A stretch of 64,000 nucleotides of DNA from Singulisphaera sp. GP187 (lineage in GTDB: Bacteria; Planctomycetota; Planctomycetia; Isosphaerales; Isosphaeraceae), in the NCBI RefSeq assembly GCF_900129635.1, contig NZ_FSRB01000001.1:1651501-1715500 (forward strand), in the 5' to 3' direction. Below are positions 34,659-43,557 of the stretch, in pieces. The notes beneath the pieces were generated by a model. That model ran no database searches, had not been told where the DNA came from, and saw nothing but the letters and a program-made list of their open reading frames with translations. Position numbers and translations under genes: made by a program. Each line of letters begins with the position of its first letter. Position 1 is the first letter of the stretch.

Positions 34659-35683
34659 GCCCGGCCTCGACGTCCGTCCGGCCGGTCTGTTCGGTCGTCA
34701 TCCCGAGCTATAACGGCCGACCCTTGCTCGAGATCTGCCTGGCCAGCATTGCGCGCCACCGCCTCGACCAGCCCGCGATCGAGGTCATCGTCGCCGACGA
34801 CGCATCGAGCGACGACACCGCGGAGTGGCTCGCTCAGACGCATCCTGACGTGCGCCTTGTGTGTCTCGAGCGTAACGGGGGCTTCTGTGCTGCGGCTAAC
34901 GCGGGAATCGCGGAAGCTCGCGGGCTTTACGTTCAGCTCCTCAATAACGATACCGAAGTCACCCCCGGTTGGATCGAGTCCGGCCTGGCTCCGTTCGTCG
35001 ACCTGCGGGTCGGTTCGGTCGCCCCGTTGGTCCTCGTGCGTTCCGACCCCTCGCGGGTGGATTCCGCCGGCGATTCGTACTCGTTGGTCGGTTGGCCGAG
35101 CAAGCGCGGCCACGGACAATCCGCGCAACGTTGGCTCGAGCATCCCTCCGACCCAGTCTTCGGCGCCAGTGGGTCGAGTGCCTTCTACCGGACCGAGGCA
35201 TTGCGAGCCGTGGGCGCCCTCGATCCTTCGTTCGGCTCCTATTACGAGGACGTCGACCTCGCGTTCCGGCTCCGCTGGGCGGGTTACGGCTGCGTCTTCA
35301 CCCCTGCCTGCCGGATCCTCCATGAAGTCTCGGCGAGCTACGACCACGGCCGTCCCGCACTCCAGCGCCGGATGTCGCGGAACGCCGAGATCCTGTTCTG
35401 GAGCGATCTACCGAAGCGTTGGCTTGCCGTTGCGCTCATCCCCCACCTTCTCTTCACGGTCACTCAAGGCCTGTGGCGCGCGCTCCGCGGTCGCGCGCGG
35501 CCGTTCCTGCTTGGCAAGCTCGATGCGCTCAAAGAGCTGCCGACATTGCGAAGTCGCCGGCGGGTTCGCGTCCACCTGGCGCGTCGGGCCGCGGCGGCTC
35601 CGCACTTCCCGATTCGGTTCGGACTCTTCGAGGATGCCCGAAACCATTTGCTCCGGCCGCGCGAGGCGTCCAGCCGCTCTTAA
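34655..35683 (+). CDS. Glycosyltransferase family 2
   Basis: A 342-residue GT-A enzyme, coupled to the glycosylphosphotransferase by ATGA overlap. CSVVIPSYNGRPLLEICLAS, EVIVADDASSDDTAEWL, LERNGGFCAAANAGIAEA, VQLLNNDTEVTPGW (DxD-like) and FGSYYEDVDLAFRLRWAG give the family pattern. The C-terminus holds an amphipathic or membrane-associated stretch (LAVALIPHLLFTVTQGLW). It probably adds the second or a later sugar of the repeat unit. Confidence 0.9.
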   Translation: MSPASTSVRPVCSVVIPSYNGRPLLEICLASIARHRLDQPAIEVIVADDASSDDTAEWLAQTHPDVRLVCLERNGGFCAAANAGIAEARGLYVQLLNNDTEVTPGWIESGLAPFVDLRVGSVAPLVLVRSDPSRVDSAGDSYSLVGWPSKRGHGQSAQRWLEHPSDPVFGASGSSAFYRTEALRAVGALDPSFGSYYEDVDLAFRLRWAGYGCVFTPACRILHEVSASYDHGRPALQRRMSRNAEILFWSDLPKRWLAVALIPHLLFTVTQGLWRALRGRARPFLLGKLDALKELPTLRSRRRVRVHLARRAAAAPHFPIRFGLFEDARNHLLRPREASSRS

Positions 35684-35813
35684 TCGGTTGAATTGATGGA
35701 TGAGGACGACGGGGGCGAGAAGTGTTCGGCCGCCCCCTGCTCACATCAAGTCCTCCAGAGCGATACAATCTCAGCCTCAGCGGGACGATTCCACCGGAAC
35801 ATGAGGCAGTGCG

Positions 35814-36585
35814 ATGATCGGGAAGCAGTTCGACCTGACGGGCCGGGTGGCTCTCGTGACTGGCGGCAGTAAGGGCTTGGGCTTGGCGATGGCTCGAGGT
35901 TTCGCCGAGGCCGGGGCGGACATCGTGATTGCCAGCCGGACCGAGAACGAGCTCAAGGCTGCGGCTGAGGCGATCGGTGGGAAGTCGCGTGTGGCCTGGT
36001 TCGTGGCCGATCTGTCTCGCCGCGAGGAGGCCGCGCGGCTTGCGCGCGAGGCGCTGGGGGCATTCGGGAGGATCGACATCCTCGTGAACAACGCCGGCAA
36101 TAGTAACCCCCAGCCGGTCGAGCAGATTCAGGACGAGGAATGGGACCGGCTGGTCGAGCTGAACCTTAGTGCCGGAATGGCTCTGACGCGTGCTCTCGCC
36201 CCTGCGATGCGAGCCAATGGTTGGGGCCGGATCATCCACATCGGCTCGATCATGGGCTTCGTCTCGACGGCTGGCCGAGCGTCTTACTCGGCGACCAAGG
36301 CGGCTCTGATGGGTTTGACCCGTGCCAGCGCCATCGAACTCGGCCCCGACGGCATCACGGTGAACTGCCTGGCCCCCGGCCCGGCCCGGCCCGTTCCTGA
36401 CCGACCTACCGGCGGCCGTCTTCACCGAGGAGCAAAAGGCTGCCATCGCGGCGCGAACCATCCTCGGCCGTTGGGCTGACCCTGAAGAACTGGTTGGCCC
36501 CGCGCTCCTCTTGGCCAGTGATGCCGGCCGCTACATGACCGGCACGACCCTGGTCGTCGACGGTGGGTTCCTCGCCCGTGCATAA
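35814..36585 (+). pseudogene. SDR-family oxidoreductase, frameshifted at a 5-bp repeat
   Basis: A short-chain dehydrogenase resembling gluconate 5-dehydrogenase. TGGSKGLGLAMARG is the NAD(P) site, ILVNNAG follows, then IIHIGSIMG (Ser) and ASYSATKAALMG (Tyr and Lys). After VNCLAPGP the frame breaks: GGCCC occurs three times (36378-36392). Reading on in the shifted frame gives [18 protein letters not shown] to [10 protein letters not shown] and TAA at 36583-36585, the normal C-terminus. Without ten of the repeat bases the gene is intact. It is either a genuine frameshift, a reversible slippage switch, or a sequencing error. ATG 35814 is well placed. Confidence 0.85.
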
Positions 36586-36660
36586 TCGCCGATGGTCGGC
36601 TGGCGTGAGCATCGGAGACTCACGTTGGGAATCGCTAACCATTCATTCGGTTTATAGGTG

Positions 36661-36885
36661 TCATTTAGCCTTCTGTTGAGCCATCGTCACCGCCAAAGTC
36701 GCGGCGAACGCCAGAGCGAACGGTAGGGCGAGAAAAACGAAGAAGGGCACTTGCGTGGCCCACTCGCAAAGGTCAGCGATCGTGATCCGCCTGAGCCAAA
36801 CGGCGCCCCCCAGCGCAACACCGACGATTGCCACTCCGACCATCATTCGCCACACCGTGAATCGTAAGTGGGGCAGGATCAACAT
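36661..36885 (-). CDS. Small membrane protein, unknown
   Basis: A 74-residue protein with two hydrophobic segments: RFTVWRMMVGVAIVGVALGG and PFFVFLALPFALAFAATLAV. The first pattern (RFTVRRMM-like plus VAIVGVAL) recurs in many small planctomycete proteins of unknown role. ATG 36885 was chosen because LPHLRFTVW begins the conserved pattern; a TTG at 36927 is possible. It faces the sigma factor gene. Confidence 0.6.
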   Translation of the reverse strand: MLILPHLRFTVWRMMVGVAIVGVALGGAVWLRRITIADLCEWATQVPFFVFLALPFALAFAATLAVTMAQQKAK

Positions 36886-37168
36886 GGAGGGGGCTCGGCG
36901 GGCTTGAATTACGAGACCGTCGCCCAATTACCGGGTTTTTCCACCGGGAGTCATTGGGGTGTACGAAAAAAAGGGGACGATGGGATGTCCTTAAGGATTC
37001 CCGCGATCTCCCTGCTCGTCCAACACCATCTGGTCGCGAAATTGTAGGCTAACATCCCTGGGTTCGGGGTGTGAACGCCTACAAATTTTTTTCCGATTCC
37101 CGGACGCGCCCGGCCTCTCGCGACCAGTAGACTACGGGGACGTGGGTCGAGGGTCCGGGAGCCTTTCG

Positions 37169-40144
37169 ATGGCAAGAGAATCAGCGAATCAGGTCCTCCG
37201 ACAGATCCAGACGCTTTATGCGACGGGGGCCGTCGGAGGGCTGACTGATGCGCAGTTGGTCGAACGGTTTCTCGGCCGGGACGGGGCCGACAGGGAGGAT
37301 GCGTTCGCGGCGCTGGTGCAGCGGCACGGGCCGATGGTCTTGTCGGTCAGCCGGCGGATGCTCGCCGGTTCGGCCGACGTGGAGGATGCGTTCCAGGCGG
37401 TCTTCCTCGTCCTGGCGCGAAAGGCCGGGGCCGTTCGCCGGGTCGACGGGCTGAAAGCATGGCTCTACGGGGTGGCGGTCCGGACGGCGAAGGAGGCCCG
37501 GAGGCGGTCGGCGAGGCGGCGGGCGCGGGAGGGGGGAACGTTGGACGAATCCGCGGCCCTGTTTGCGCCGGATGACCAGGGGCGGAGCGACCTGCTCGCG
37601 CTGCTCGACGAGGAGATCGACCGGTTGCCGAGCCGTTACCGCGAGCCCGTCCTGCTCTGCGAGTTGGAGGGAGCGTCGCGGCAGGACGCCGCGCGGCAAC
37701 TCGGGGTCCCCGAGGGGACGCTCTCGAGCCGGCTTTCTCGAGGCCGTTCGCTGCTTCGCGATCGGCTGGCCCGGCGCGGCGTCGGGCTCGGCACGGGCCT
37801 GGTCGCCACGCTGATCTCCGAGCCTGCGAGCGCCTCGTTGCCCGAGCCGCTCGCCGCCTCCACCGTGCGACTTGCCTTGGAGTTTGCGGCAACGGGTGCG
37901 ACCGCTGGGGCGGTTCCGATGGCTGTCGCCTCGCTGGCGGAAGGAGTGCTCGGGATGATCATCATGTCCAAGCTGAAGCTGATCCTCGTGGCCATCGCCC
38001 TTCTCGGCGCGGCGACCTGCCTGACGGCGGGCCTTGCGGTGGCCGTCGGGCCAACGCAGGTTGGGCAACCCCCTGATCCCAAGCCTGCCCCTCCGGCGGC
38101 CGTGGCGGAGGCCAATGACAAAAAAACGACGCCCCAGCCGATCCAGGTCCGCGGGGTCGTCGTCGACGAGGCCGGCCGGCCGGTCGCGGGGGCCGAAGTT
38201 CGGGCCCTTGCTTTTACCGACCGCGAGGCCCGCGGCGTCTCGGGGGTGGACGGGTCGTTCGCGATCCCGATCCGCCGCCCTCGAGTCGACGGCGCATCGC
38301 TCCTCGCCCGCTCCGTCGACGGGAATCGACTTGGGGTCTTCCTTTTTGACCACGGTTTGACCAAGACGGCGGCCGAGGTGCCGGTCCAGGTTGTCCTGAA
38401 ATCGAGTCGGGAAATTACGATCCGCGTTACCGACTTGAACAATGCCCCGGTGCCCGGAGCCACCGTCGAGGTCGCCGGGTCGTGCGTCTATGACGATGCG
38501 AAGACCGGCCCCGACGGCTCCGCATTGCTCCACATCCCGGCCGACGCCACGGTCGGGTGGGTGGTCGCGCAGAAGTCGGGGCGAGGGTTCGACTACGCCG
38601 AATACGGCCCGATCGATGAGGCGGGCCGGCTGCGTGGTGGGATCCCGGCCGCGGATCTCCCCGAGTCGGTCGCACTCACGCTTGACGGCGCTCAGACCGC
38701 ACGGATCAAGGCCGTCGACAGCGGCGGTAAGCCGTTGGCCGGGGTTGACTTCTACCTCTGGGTTTTGCAGAAGGAGGGTCGGCGAAGCCATCTCAATTTC
38801 GCGAGTCGGATCTTCACCGCGACGACGGGACCCGACGGAGTCGCCGATTTCGACTGGTTGCCGCGGGCGCAGCAACCCCTCAATTTCTGGCCGATTGGCG
38901 ATGGCTATGCCCATCGTCGGGTGATCTGGGAAGAGGGGCATGAAGGGCCGGTGATTGCCAAGCTGAGCCCAATCGAGTCGATCCGCGGTCGTGTCGTTCA
39001 CCCCGACGGTTCGCCCGCGGAAGGTATCGAAGTCCACGCGTCTGGCTCGGGCCACGGGATGGACAACGGCGAGGATCGCACTCGCACGGCCACCGACGGG
39101 TCGTATTGGCTACGCGTCAATGCGGGCGAGGTCTATGCCGTCTATGTCGACGACAAAGACTGGGCCGCACCCTCTCGCCTAGACGTCACCGTCCGCGAGG
39201 GGAAGCCGGCCGATGGGGTTGACTTCACACTCACCCGGGGGACTGTACTCCGTGGGACGGTCACTGTCGGACCCGATCACAGGCCGGCACCCAACGTTGC
39301 CGTCGGGCTCGACGAATCCGGTGATCCGGCCCCGGAGGAATTGCGTGAGAAGGGCGATCACTTCACTCACCAAGTCCGTCGGCATATCGGTATCAGGACC
39401 GACTCGGTTGGCCATTATTCGTTCCGGGTCGGTCCCGGGACCTACACGGTGTTGGGGCCGCCGCGGACGGGTGATGAGGAGATCACCATCAAGGACGAGG
39501 TTGAGTTGGTTCGCGACTTCTGGATGCCTCGGCCGGAGAAGGGACCACTCACAGGCCGGGTTGTTCTTGCGAGTGCAAGAGAAAAGGGAGTCGCCGGGGC
39601 GAAGGTAGAGATCGTCGCCGCCATCAGGACCAACAACCCCTTCTCCGTCACCACCGATGATGAGGGGCGGTTTCATGCCGAACGAGAGCTTGACCCGCTG
39701 GTCATTTGCGCGAAGAGCTCCGACGGAAGGCTCGGAGCGATTGTTGAGGCTGGGGCTGACGACTCCGAGGTGGTCCTCGCGGTTGCCCCGACGGCAACGG
39801 CCACCGGCCTTCTTCTCGACGAAGGCGGCAAACCGGCCCCGAAGCTTGAGCTCTATTGGGGCCGTCGCGTCCCTCTTGGCGCCGGCGCGTCCACCCTGTT
39901 CATGGACTGCTTTGCCCCGAAGGTCGTGACCGATGCCGAGGGCCGATTTACCTTGCCGTCGCTGGTCGTCGGGCAAGCGTACTACATCTCGACCCTTCGG
40001 GGAAACGTATACCCCGCGACCGGAGCGGTCCGGCCCAAGGCGCCTGGCTTGATCGATCTGGGGACGCTTCAGATTGGTGTGTACCGGCCAAACACAAGCG
40101 AAGCCGCGAGATTGAACGAGGACGATCAATCGCCGTCGCGCTAA
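37169..40144 (+). CDS. ECF sigma factor fused to membrane segment and carboxypeptidase-regulatory-like repeats
   Basis: A 991-residue protein. Residues 45-115 are sigma region 2 (HGPMVLSVSRRMLAGSADVE, DAFQAVFLVLARK), and residues 145-200 are region 4 with helix-turn-helix (RQDAARQLGVPEGTLSSRLS). Residues 268-292 form one membrane helix (LKLILVAIALLGAATCLTAG). About 690 further residues hold several CarboxypepD_reg/Cna-B-like beta domains (VRGVVVDEAGRPVAGAEVRA, IRGRVVHPDGSPAEGIEV, LTGRVVLASAREKGVAGAKV). The sigma part should face the cytoplasm and the repeats the other side. Such tethered ECF factors are known in planctomycetes, and release or conformational control is assumed. GGGAG lies eight bases before ATG 37169. 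Confidence 0.9.
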   Translation: MARESANQVLRQIQTLYATGAVGGLTDAQLVERFLGRDGADREDAFAALVQRHGPMVLSVSRRMLAGSADVEDAFQAVFLVLARKAGAVRRVDGLKAWLYGVAVRTAKEARRRSARRRAREGGTLDESAALFAPDDQGRSDLLALLDEEIDRLPSRYREPVLLCELEGASRQDAARQLGVPEGTLSSRLSRGRSLLRDRLARRGVGLGTGLVATLISEPASASLPEPLAASTVRLALEFAATGATAGAVPMAVASLAEGVLGMIIMSKLKLILVAIALLGAATCLTAGLAVAVGPTQVGQPPDPKPAPPAAVAEANDKKTTPQPIQVRGVVVDEAGRPVAGAEVRALAFTDREARGVSGVDGSFAIPIRRPRVDGASLLARSVDGNRLGVFLFDHGLTKTAAEVPVQVVLKSSREITIRVTDLNNAPVPGATVEVAGSCVYDDAKTGPDGSALLHIPADATVGWVVAQKSGRGFDYAEYGPIDEAGRLRGGIPAADLPESVALTLDGAQTARIKAVDSGGKPLAGVDFYLWVLQKEGRRSHLNFASRIFTATTGPDGVADFDWLPRAQQPLNFWPIGDGYAHRRVIWEEGHEGPVIAKLSPIESIRGRVVHPDGSPAEGIEVHASGSGHGMDNGEDRTRTATDGSYWLRVNAGEVYAVYVDDKDWAAPSRLDVTVREGKPADGVDFTLTRGTVLRGTVTVGPDHRPAPNVAVGLDESGDPAPEELREKGDHFTHQVRRHIGIRTDSVGHYSFRVGPGTYTVLGPPRTGDEEITIKDEVELVRDFWMPRPEKGPLTGRVVLASAREKGVAGAKVEIVAAIRTNNPFSVTTDDEGRFHAERELDPLVICAKSSDGRLGAIVEAGADDSEVVLAVAPTATATGLLLDEGGKPAPKLELYWGRRVPLGAGASTLFMDCFAPKVVTDAEGRFTLPSLVVGQAYYISTLRGNVYPATGAVRPKAPGLIDLGTLQIGVYRPNTSEAARLNEDDQSPSR

Positions 40145-40667
40145 GGATCCCCCCCCCGGGGAGCGGGCACGGTTCCCCAACCGATTGAGGGGACAACTCT
40201 CGACGGCAAGCCGCGCCCGTTGCCAAGTGAGTTCGATTGGCACGTATGACTTTGATGCTCCTCCCTGGTTGAAGTCGAGACTTTTTTTGGGGGGTGCTGC
40301 CACCTCGACTGCAAGCCTTTGCGGCCACCCTCGCTCAGATCGTTTCATTGTTCAATGAATGGGGAGTTCACGGCATGAGCAAGGGAATCTCAGGCAATGG
40401 TTCCATAAAAACTCGGATGAACAATCATGGGGAGCCCGACCCGGGGGCGAAGGGTGAGCATCGGCTTGGGCTCGACACGGGCGCCGGGGACGTGCCGGGT
40501 GAGAATGACTGAGCCAGCATCGCGACGACCAAGGTCGTCTCCAAGGCGATGAACCTGGTCATGGCTCAGTCTCCACGGAATAAATTGGGTGAATTGTGTT
40601 GATTGTGAATTTGTGCATGTTTATTGTGATCGCTCGCCGTTTTTTTATCGCCTGCCCGGGCGGTGGC
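40145..40667. other. Intergenic region, about 520 bases
   Basis: Between two convergent genes. A short frame at 40375-40512 (45 residues, SKGISGNGSIKTRMNNHGEP at its start) has GGGGAG nine bases upstream of its ATG and could be a small gene, but nothing else supports it. The rest shows no feature beyond C and T homopolymer runs. Confidence 0.35.
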
Positions 40668-41909
40668 TTACATCGAAGTCACCTTGAAGCCCAGGGACCG
40701 GCACCTGAGGATGAAGTTGTCGGGGTCTGAGCGGCTCTTGATCAGCAGGTAGCCGGGCGGTGCGCCTGGTTCAAGGTAGCCCTTGAGTTTCGGGTGTCCG
40801 TGGATCGCCGCGAGCGTCTCGGCGCTGTCGGGCTTGAGCAGGGCGCTACACCAGCGGATGCCGATCTTGCCGCCTGCCTTGGATTTCGTGGTCAGTAGAT
40901 CCGCGACCGTGGAAGGCAAAGGGGCCGATTCGCGGAGCGCCTCCCGCAACTCCTCCCCCGGTTGGCTTGTCGAGGAGGACTCGGCGATTCGTTTGCGGTC
41001 CAGCCGGAATTCGTAGACCTGATCGATCCGCTTGATTGTGCTGTACCGGAACAAGGGCAAGAGCGTTTCCCAGGGCAAGCCCGCGCCCGCGAAAACGGAC
41101 AGATCGGACTGGACCTTGAGCTCCGTCGCGAGCGTGCGCCTGGAGAGCATCGGCCCGAGTTCCAGCATCGCCAGGCCACACGGGCTGGCGAAATACCAGT
41201 CGGTCTTCTCGGCTGAGGCGCCATAGGCCCACTCGGCGGTGTTGATGGCGGCGATCAGGGCGTTCTGGCCCTTGGTGTTGAGCATTCGCCTCCACCCCGC
41301 GATACTGACGCCGGTCAGGGCGAGTCCGAGTCCTCGACCCGCCTCGATCAGGTCGTCCTCGGGCAGGAGCGCGAAGGCATGGAACGTCTCGCCAACCTTG
41401 GCTTCGACCAGCGCCAGCCCTTGGAACGATGCGAAGAAGAGCGACAGGAACTCGATGGGGTGCGAATCCTTCTCGGCGTGGGGATACCCGAAGGCTTGGC
41501 CGGTCAGGTAGTGGACGAGACGGACGATCCCTTGCCGCGCGATTGCCGGGATGCGCTCGGCGTCATGATCCCAGAAGGCGGCGAGGTTCGGTCCCGCTTC
41601 GTATTTGTCAGCGCGATTGAACCGGACCACATCCATGGCGATTAGGAGCTTTCCGATCCGCTCAGTGAGGTACTGATTGAAGTTCGCCTCCTTGCCGACG
41701 CGGTTCACGTCCATCATGTTGGGGGCGCCGTCGCGCTTGGCCTCAACGCGCCCTGACAAGAGGATGCAGGCGACCGCTCGATACCAGTAGCTGAAGTACG
41801 GCGAGTCCTCCAACTTCCCGATCCCGTCCCCGAGGTCCTTGACCGGCATGGTCTTCTGGTGCTGGACGAAAGCCCTGAGAGTGTTGGGAAGGTGGAATTG
41901 AGCCATCAT
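40668..41909 (-). CDS. Protein with XPB/Ssl2-like (Helicase_C_3) domain
   Basis: A 413-residue protein without helicase ATPase motifs. The C-terminal third reads LKVQSDLSVFAGAGLPWETL, LPLFRYSTIKRIDQVYEFRL, then ...ELREALRESAPLPSTVADLL, the pattern of the Helicase_C_3 domain (N-terminal domain of bacterial XPB-like proteins and related stand-alone proteins). It may bind DNA or a helicase partner. The N-terminal 270 residues are helical (TLRAFVQHQKTMPVKDLGDG) and unknown to me. ATG 41909, with AGGAAAGG just upstream, is preferred over the frame opening at 41957. Confidence 0.7.
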   Translation of the reverse strand: MMAQFHLPNTLRAFVQHQKTMPVKDLGDGIGKLEDSPYFSYWYRAVACILLSGRVEAKRDGAPNMMDVNRVGKEANFNQYLTERIGKLLIAMDVVRFNRADKYEAGPNLAAFWDHDAERIPAIARQGIVRLVHYLTGQAFGYPHAEKDSHPIEFLSLFFASFQGLALVEAKVGETFHAFALLPEDDLIEAGRGLGLALTGVSIAGWRRMLNTKGQNALIAAINTAEWAYGASAEKTDWYFASPCGLAMLELGPMLSRRTLATELKVQSDLSVFAGAGLPWETLLPLFRYSTIKRIDQVYEFRLDRKRIAESSSTSQPGEELREALRESAPLPSTVADLLTTKSKAGGKIGIRWCSALLKPDSAETLAAIHGHPKLKGYLEPGAPPGYLLIKSRSDPDNFILRCRSLGFKVTSM

Positions 41910-41989
41910 CGCCTTTCCTGAAACTTTTGCTTTTTGACGCGGAGGAGGGGCGCTCAAGCATCCGGAGTGAGATGATGGACCATTGGAGT

Positions 41990-42540
41990 TTACCGTTTAC
42001 GGTGTGACGTTCCGGAACTCGACCCATCGCCAGCCCTCGTTCGTCGGGTCGACCACGCCGCCGCCATCCCCGCCCGACCTCTTCGCTTTGAGGCAGCTGG
42101 TGGTCATCGCGCCCAGCCAGATCTGTCGTCCGGCATGGAGGGTATTCCTCGGGACGTTCGATCCCGGGATTGCATGGACTGCGGTACATTCTATCCGGGC
42201 CGATCGGGAATGCGATCACCTCGCGGCGATGAGTCGACCGACGGGTCCGCGGACGATTTCTGGGTCCACCGCGATCTCGCGAGCTTCTTGGCCAAGTTGG
42301 GCCGTCCCGACGAGGCGGTCCGCTACGATTCCGTCGCACTGGCCATCCGCCCCGGGGCGAACTGGCCTTTCACGACCTCGGCGACGCGCTCCGCGCGGCC
42401 GGGCGAATCGACGAGGCAACCATGTACCCTCGTGCCATGCCCCCTCGGTCCTCCCGGCCCGCCGAGACGACGGAGCCCGAAGCCCGGAGTCGACGTCGGC
42501 AATCGGCCCGGAGAGGATGGCGTCTCAAGGAATTAATTCC
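41990..42540 (+). pseudogene. Decayed TPR-containing gene remnant
   Basis: About 42262-42357 the forward strand reads WVHRDLASFLAKLGRPDEAV, then RYDSVALAIRPG, one TPR unit. After a one-base frame change the next unit continues as ELAFHDLGDALRAAGRIDEAT (about 42356-42420). Such tandem units are typical of the C-terminal TPRs of planctomycete kinases and related proteins. No kinase part is left. Residues before it have no recognisable homology. A reverse frame near 41990-42180 (AMTTSCLKAKRSGGDGGG) may be another fragment. Confidence 0.45.
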
Positions 42541-43122
42541 CCTGACTCGCTGATCACGAAAAGCAAACATGATAGTGAATTTTATTGTTTCTTGCGTAAT
42601 TGGATTCGCTCAAAGTCCCTCTCGGTTCGAGGCGATACGGAATGCCGTTGACGTAAGTCCTTTGGCGGTTGATAAAATGCATTGATGTCTCAAGAAAAAT
42701 TACCTTTTACGTATCTTGGAATTGTCGTTCGGCCCCTGCCATCCTTGAGTGATTGGCTACCGAATCCACAGGGAGTGACCGCGACGGCTGAGGGCCGATG
42801 GAGCGGGAGGGTAGGCGAAGTCGTCCCCAGGCGGAGATTACTTCCCCGCTGCGCTCCTCCTTCGCCGGCGCCGTTCCACGAGACGCACGACCACGGCATG
42901 GTGACAGCCACGGTTGTGTCCTCGGGCTGACCCCGCACCTTCCCAGGTGAACAATGAAGGGTTCTCCCGGCTTTTTCCGCAGAACTTCTGGGGGACATCT
43001 GAATTGGTGGCCACTCCGAGTCAGCCTTGCGGGGCTTGGTCCATCCCAACCGAATCGGCTCGGAGGGTACGAACCCGTCGGTCGGAATACACCCAAAGGA
43101 ACACACCTACAGGAACGCACCA
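42541..43122. other. Intergenic region, about 580 bases
   Basis: Open frames here show no motif or credible start. The leader of the Gly/Tyr-rich gene (43123) should lie at its right end, and AT-rich DNA at 42555-42720 looks like non-coding spacer. Confidence 0.35.
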
Positions 43123-43473
43123 ATGATTTCGCTGTTACAACGCGGTGGCCCACGCGTCACGTTGGCATTTGCCCTGGTGTTGACAATCGGGATCACGACC
43201 GGTTCAACGGCAAAGGCTCAACAATATGGTGGCGGCGGGGGCATGGGCGGATATGGCTACAACCCGGGGGTCAATAACCTGGGCTATGGTGGCTCCCCTG
43301 CTGTCTACGGCGGCTCCGGCTTTCCCTTCTACGGCGATGGTACGAGTTATGGCTATGGTCTCAGCTATGGCCATCCCACGACGTTCTCCAACATGGGATT
43401 CTTGGCACCGGTGCTGCGAGACAGGAAAATCCGCACCATCCATCGAATCGGACGGAAGCGAGCGGAGCGCTGA
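43123..43473 (+). CDS. Secreted Gly/Tyr-rich small protein
   Basis: A 116-residue protein with a signal peptide (RVTLAFALVLTIGITTGSTA, cleavage near AKA-QQ). The mature part is low-complexity: GGGGGMGGYGYNPGVNNLGY, GGSGFPFYGDG and similar. A basic tail follows (RDRKIRTIHRIGRKRAER). Glycine- and tyrosine-rich exported proteins are often structural or surface-layer components, but no family is recognisable. ATG 43123 follows AGGAA by eight bases. Confidence 0.6.
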   Translation: MISLLQRGGPRVTLAFALVLTIGITTGSTAKAQQYGGGGGMGGYGYNPGVNNLGYGGSPAVYGGSGFPFYGDGTSYGYGLSYGHPTTFSNMGFLAPVLRDRKIRTIHRIGRKRAER

Positions 43474-43557
43474 TCCTCTGAAGGCGAAATTACTCCGCGG
43501 GAACGACGGGCTGTGGATGAGTCTTGGCCTGCCTTTTTAGGTGCTCGATCAGGTCGG

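Noticed and set aside
36951..37175. 74-residue reverse frame before the sigma gene
   Set aside because: Overlaps the likely promoter and start of the sigma gene, and looks like chance coding.
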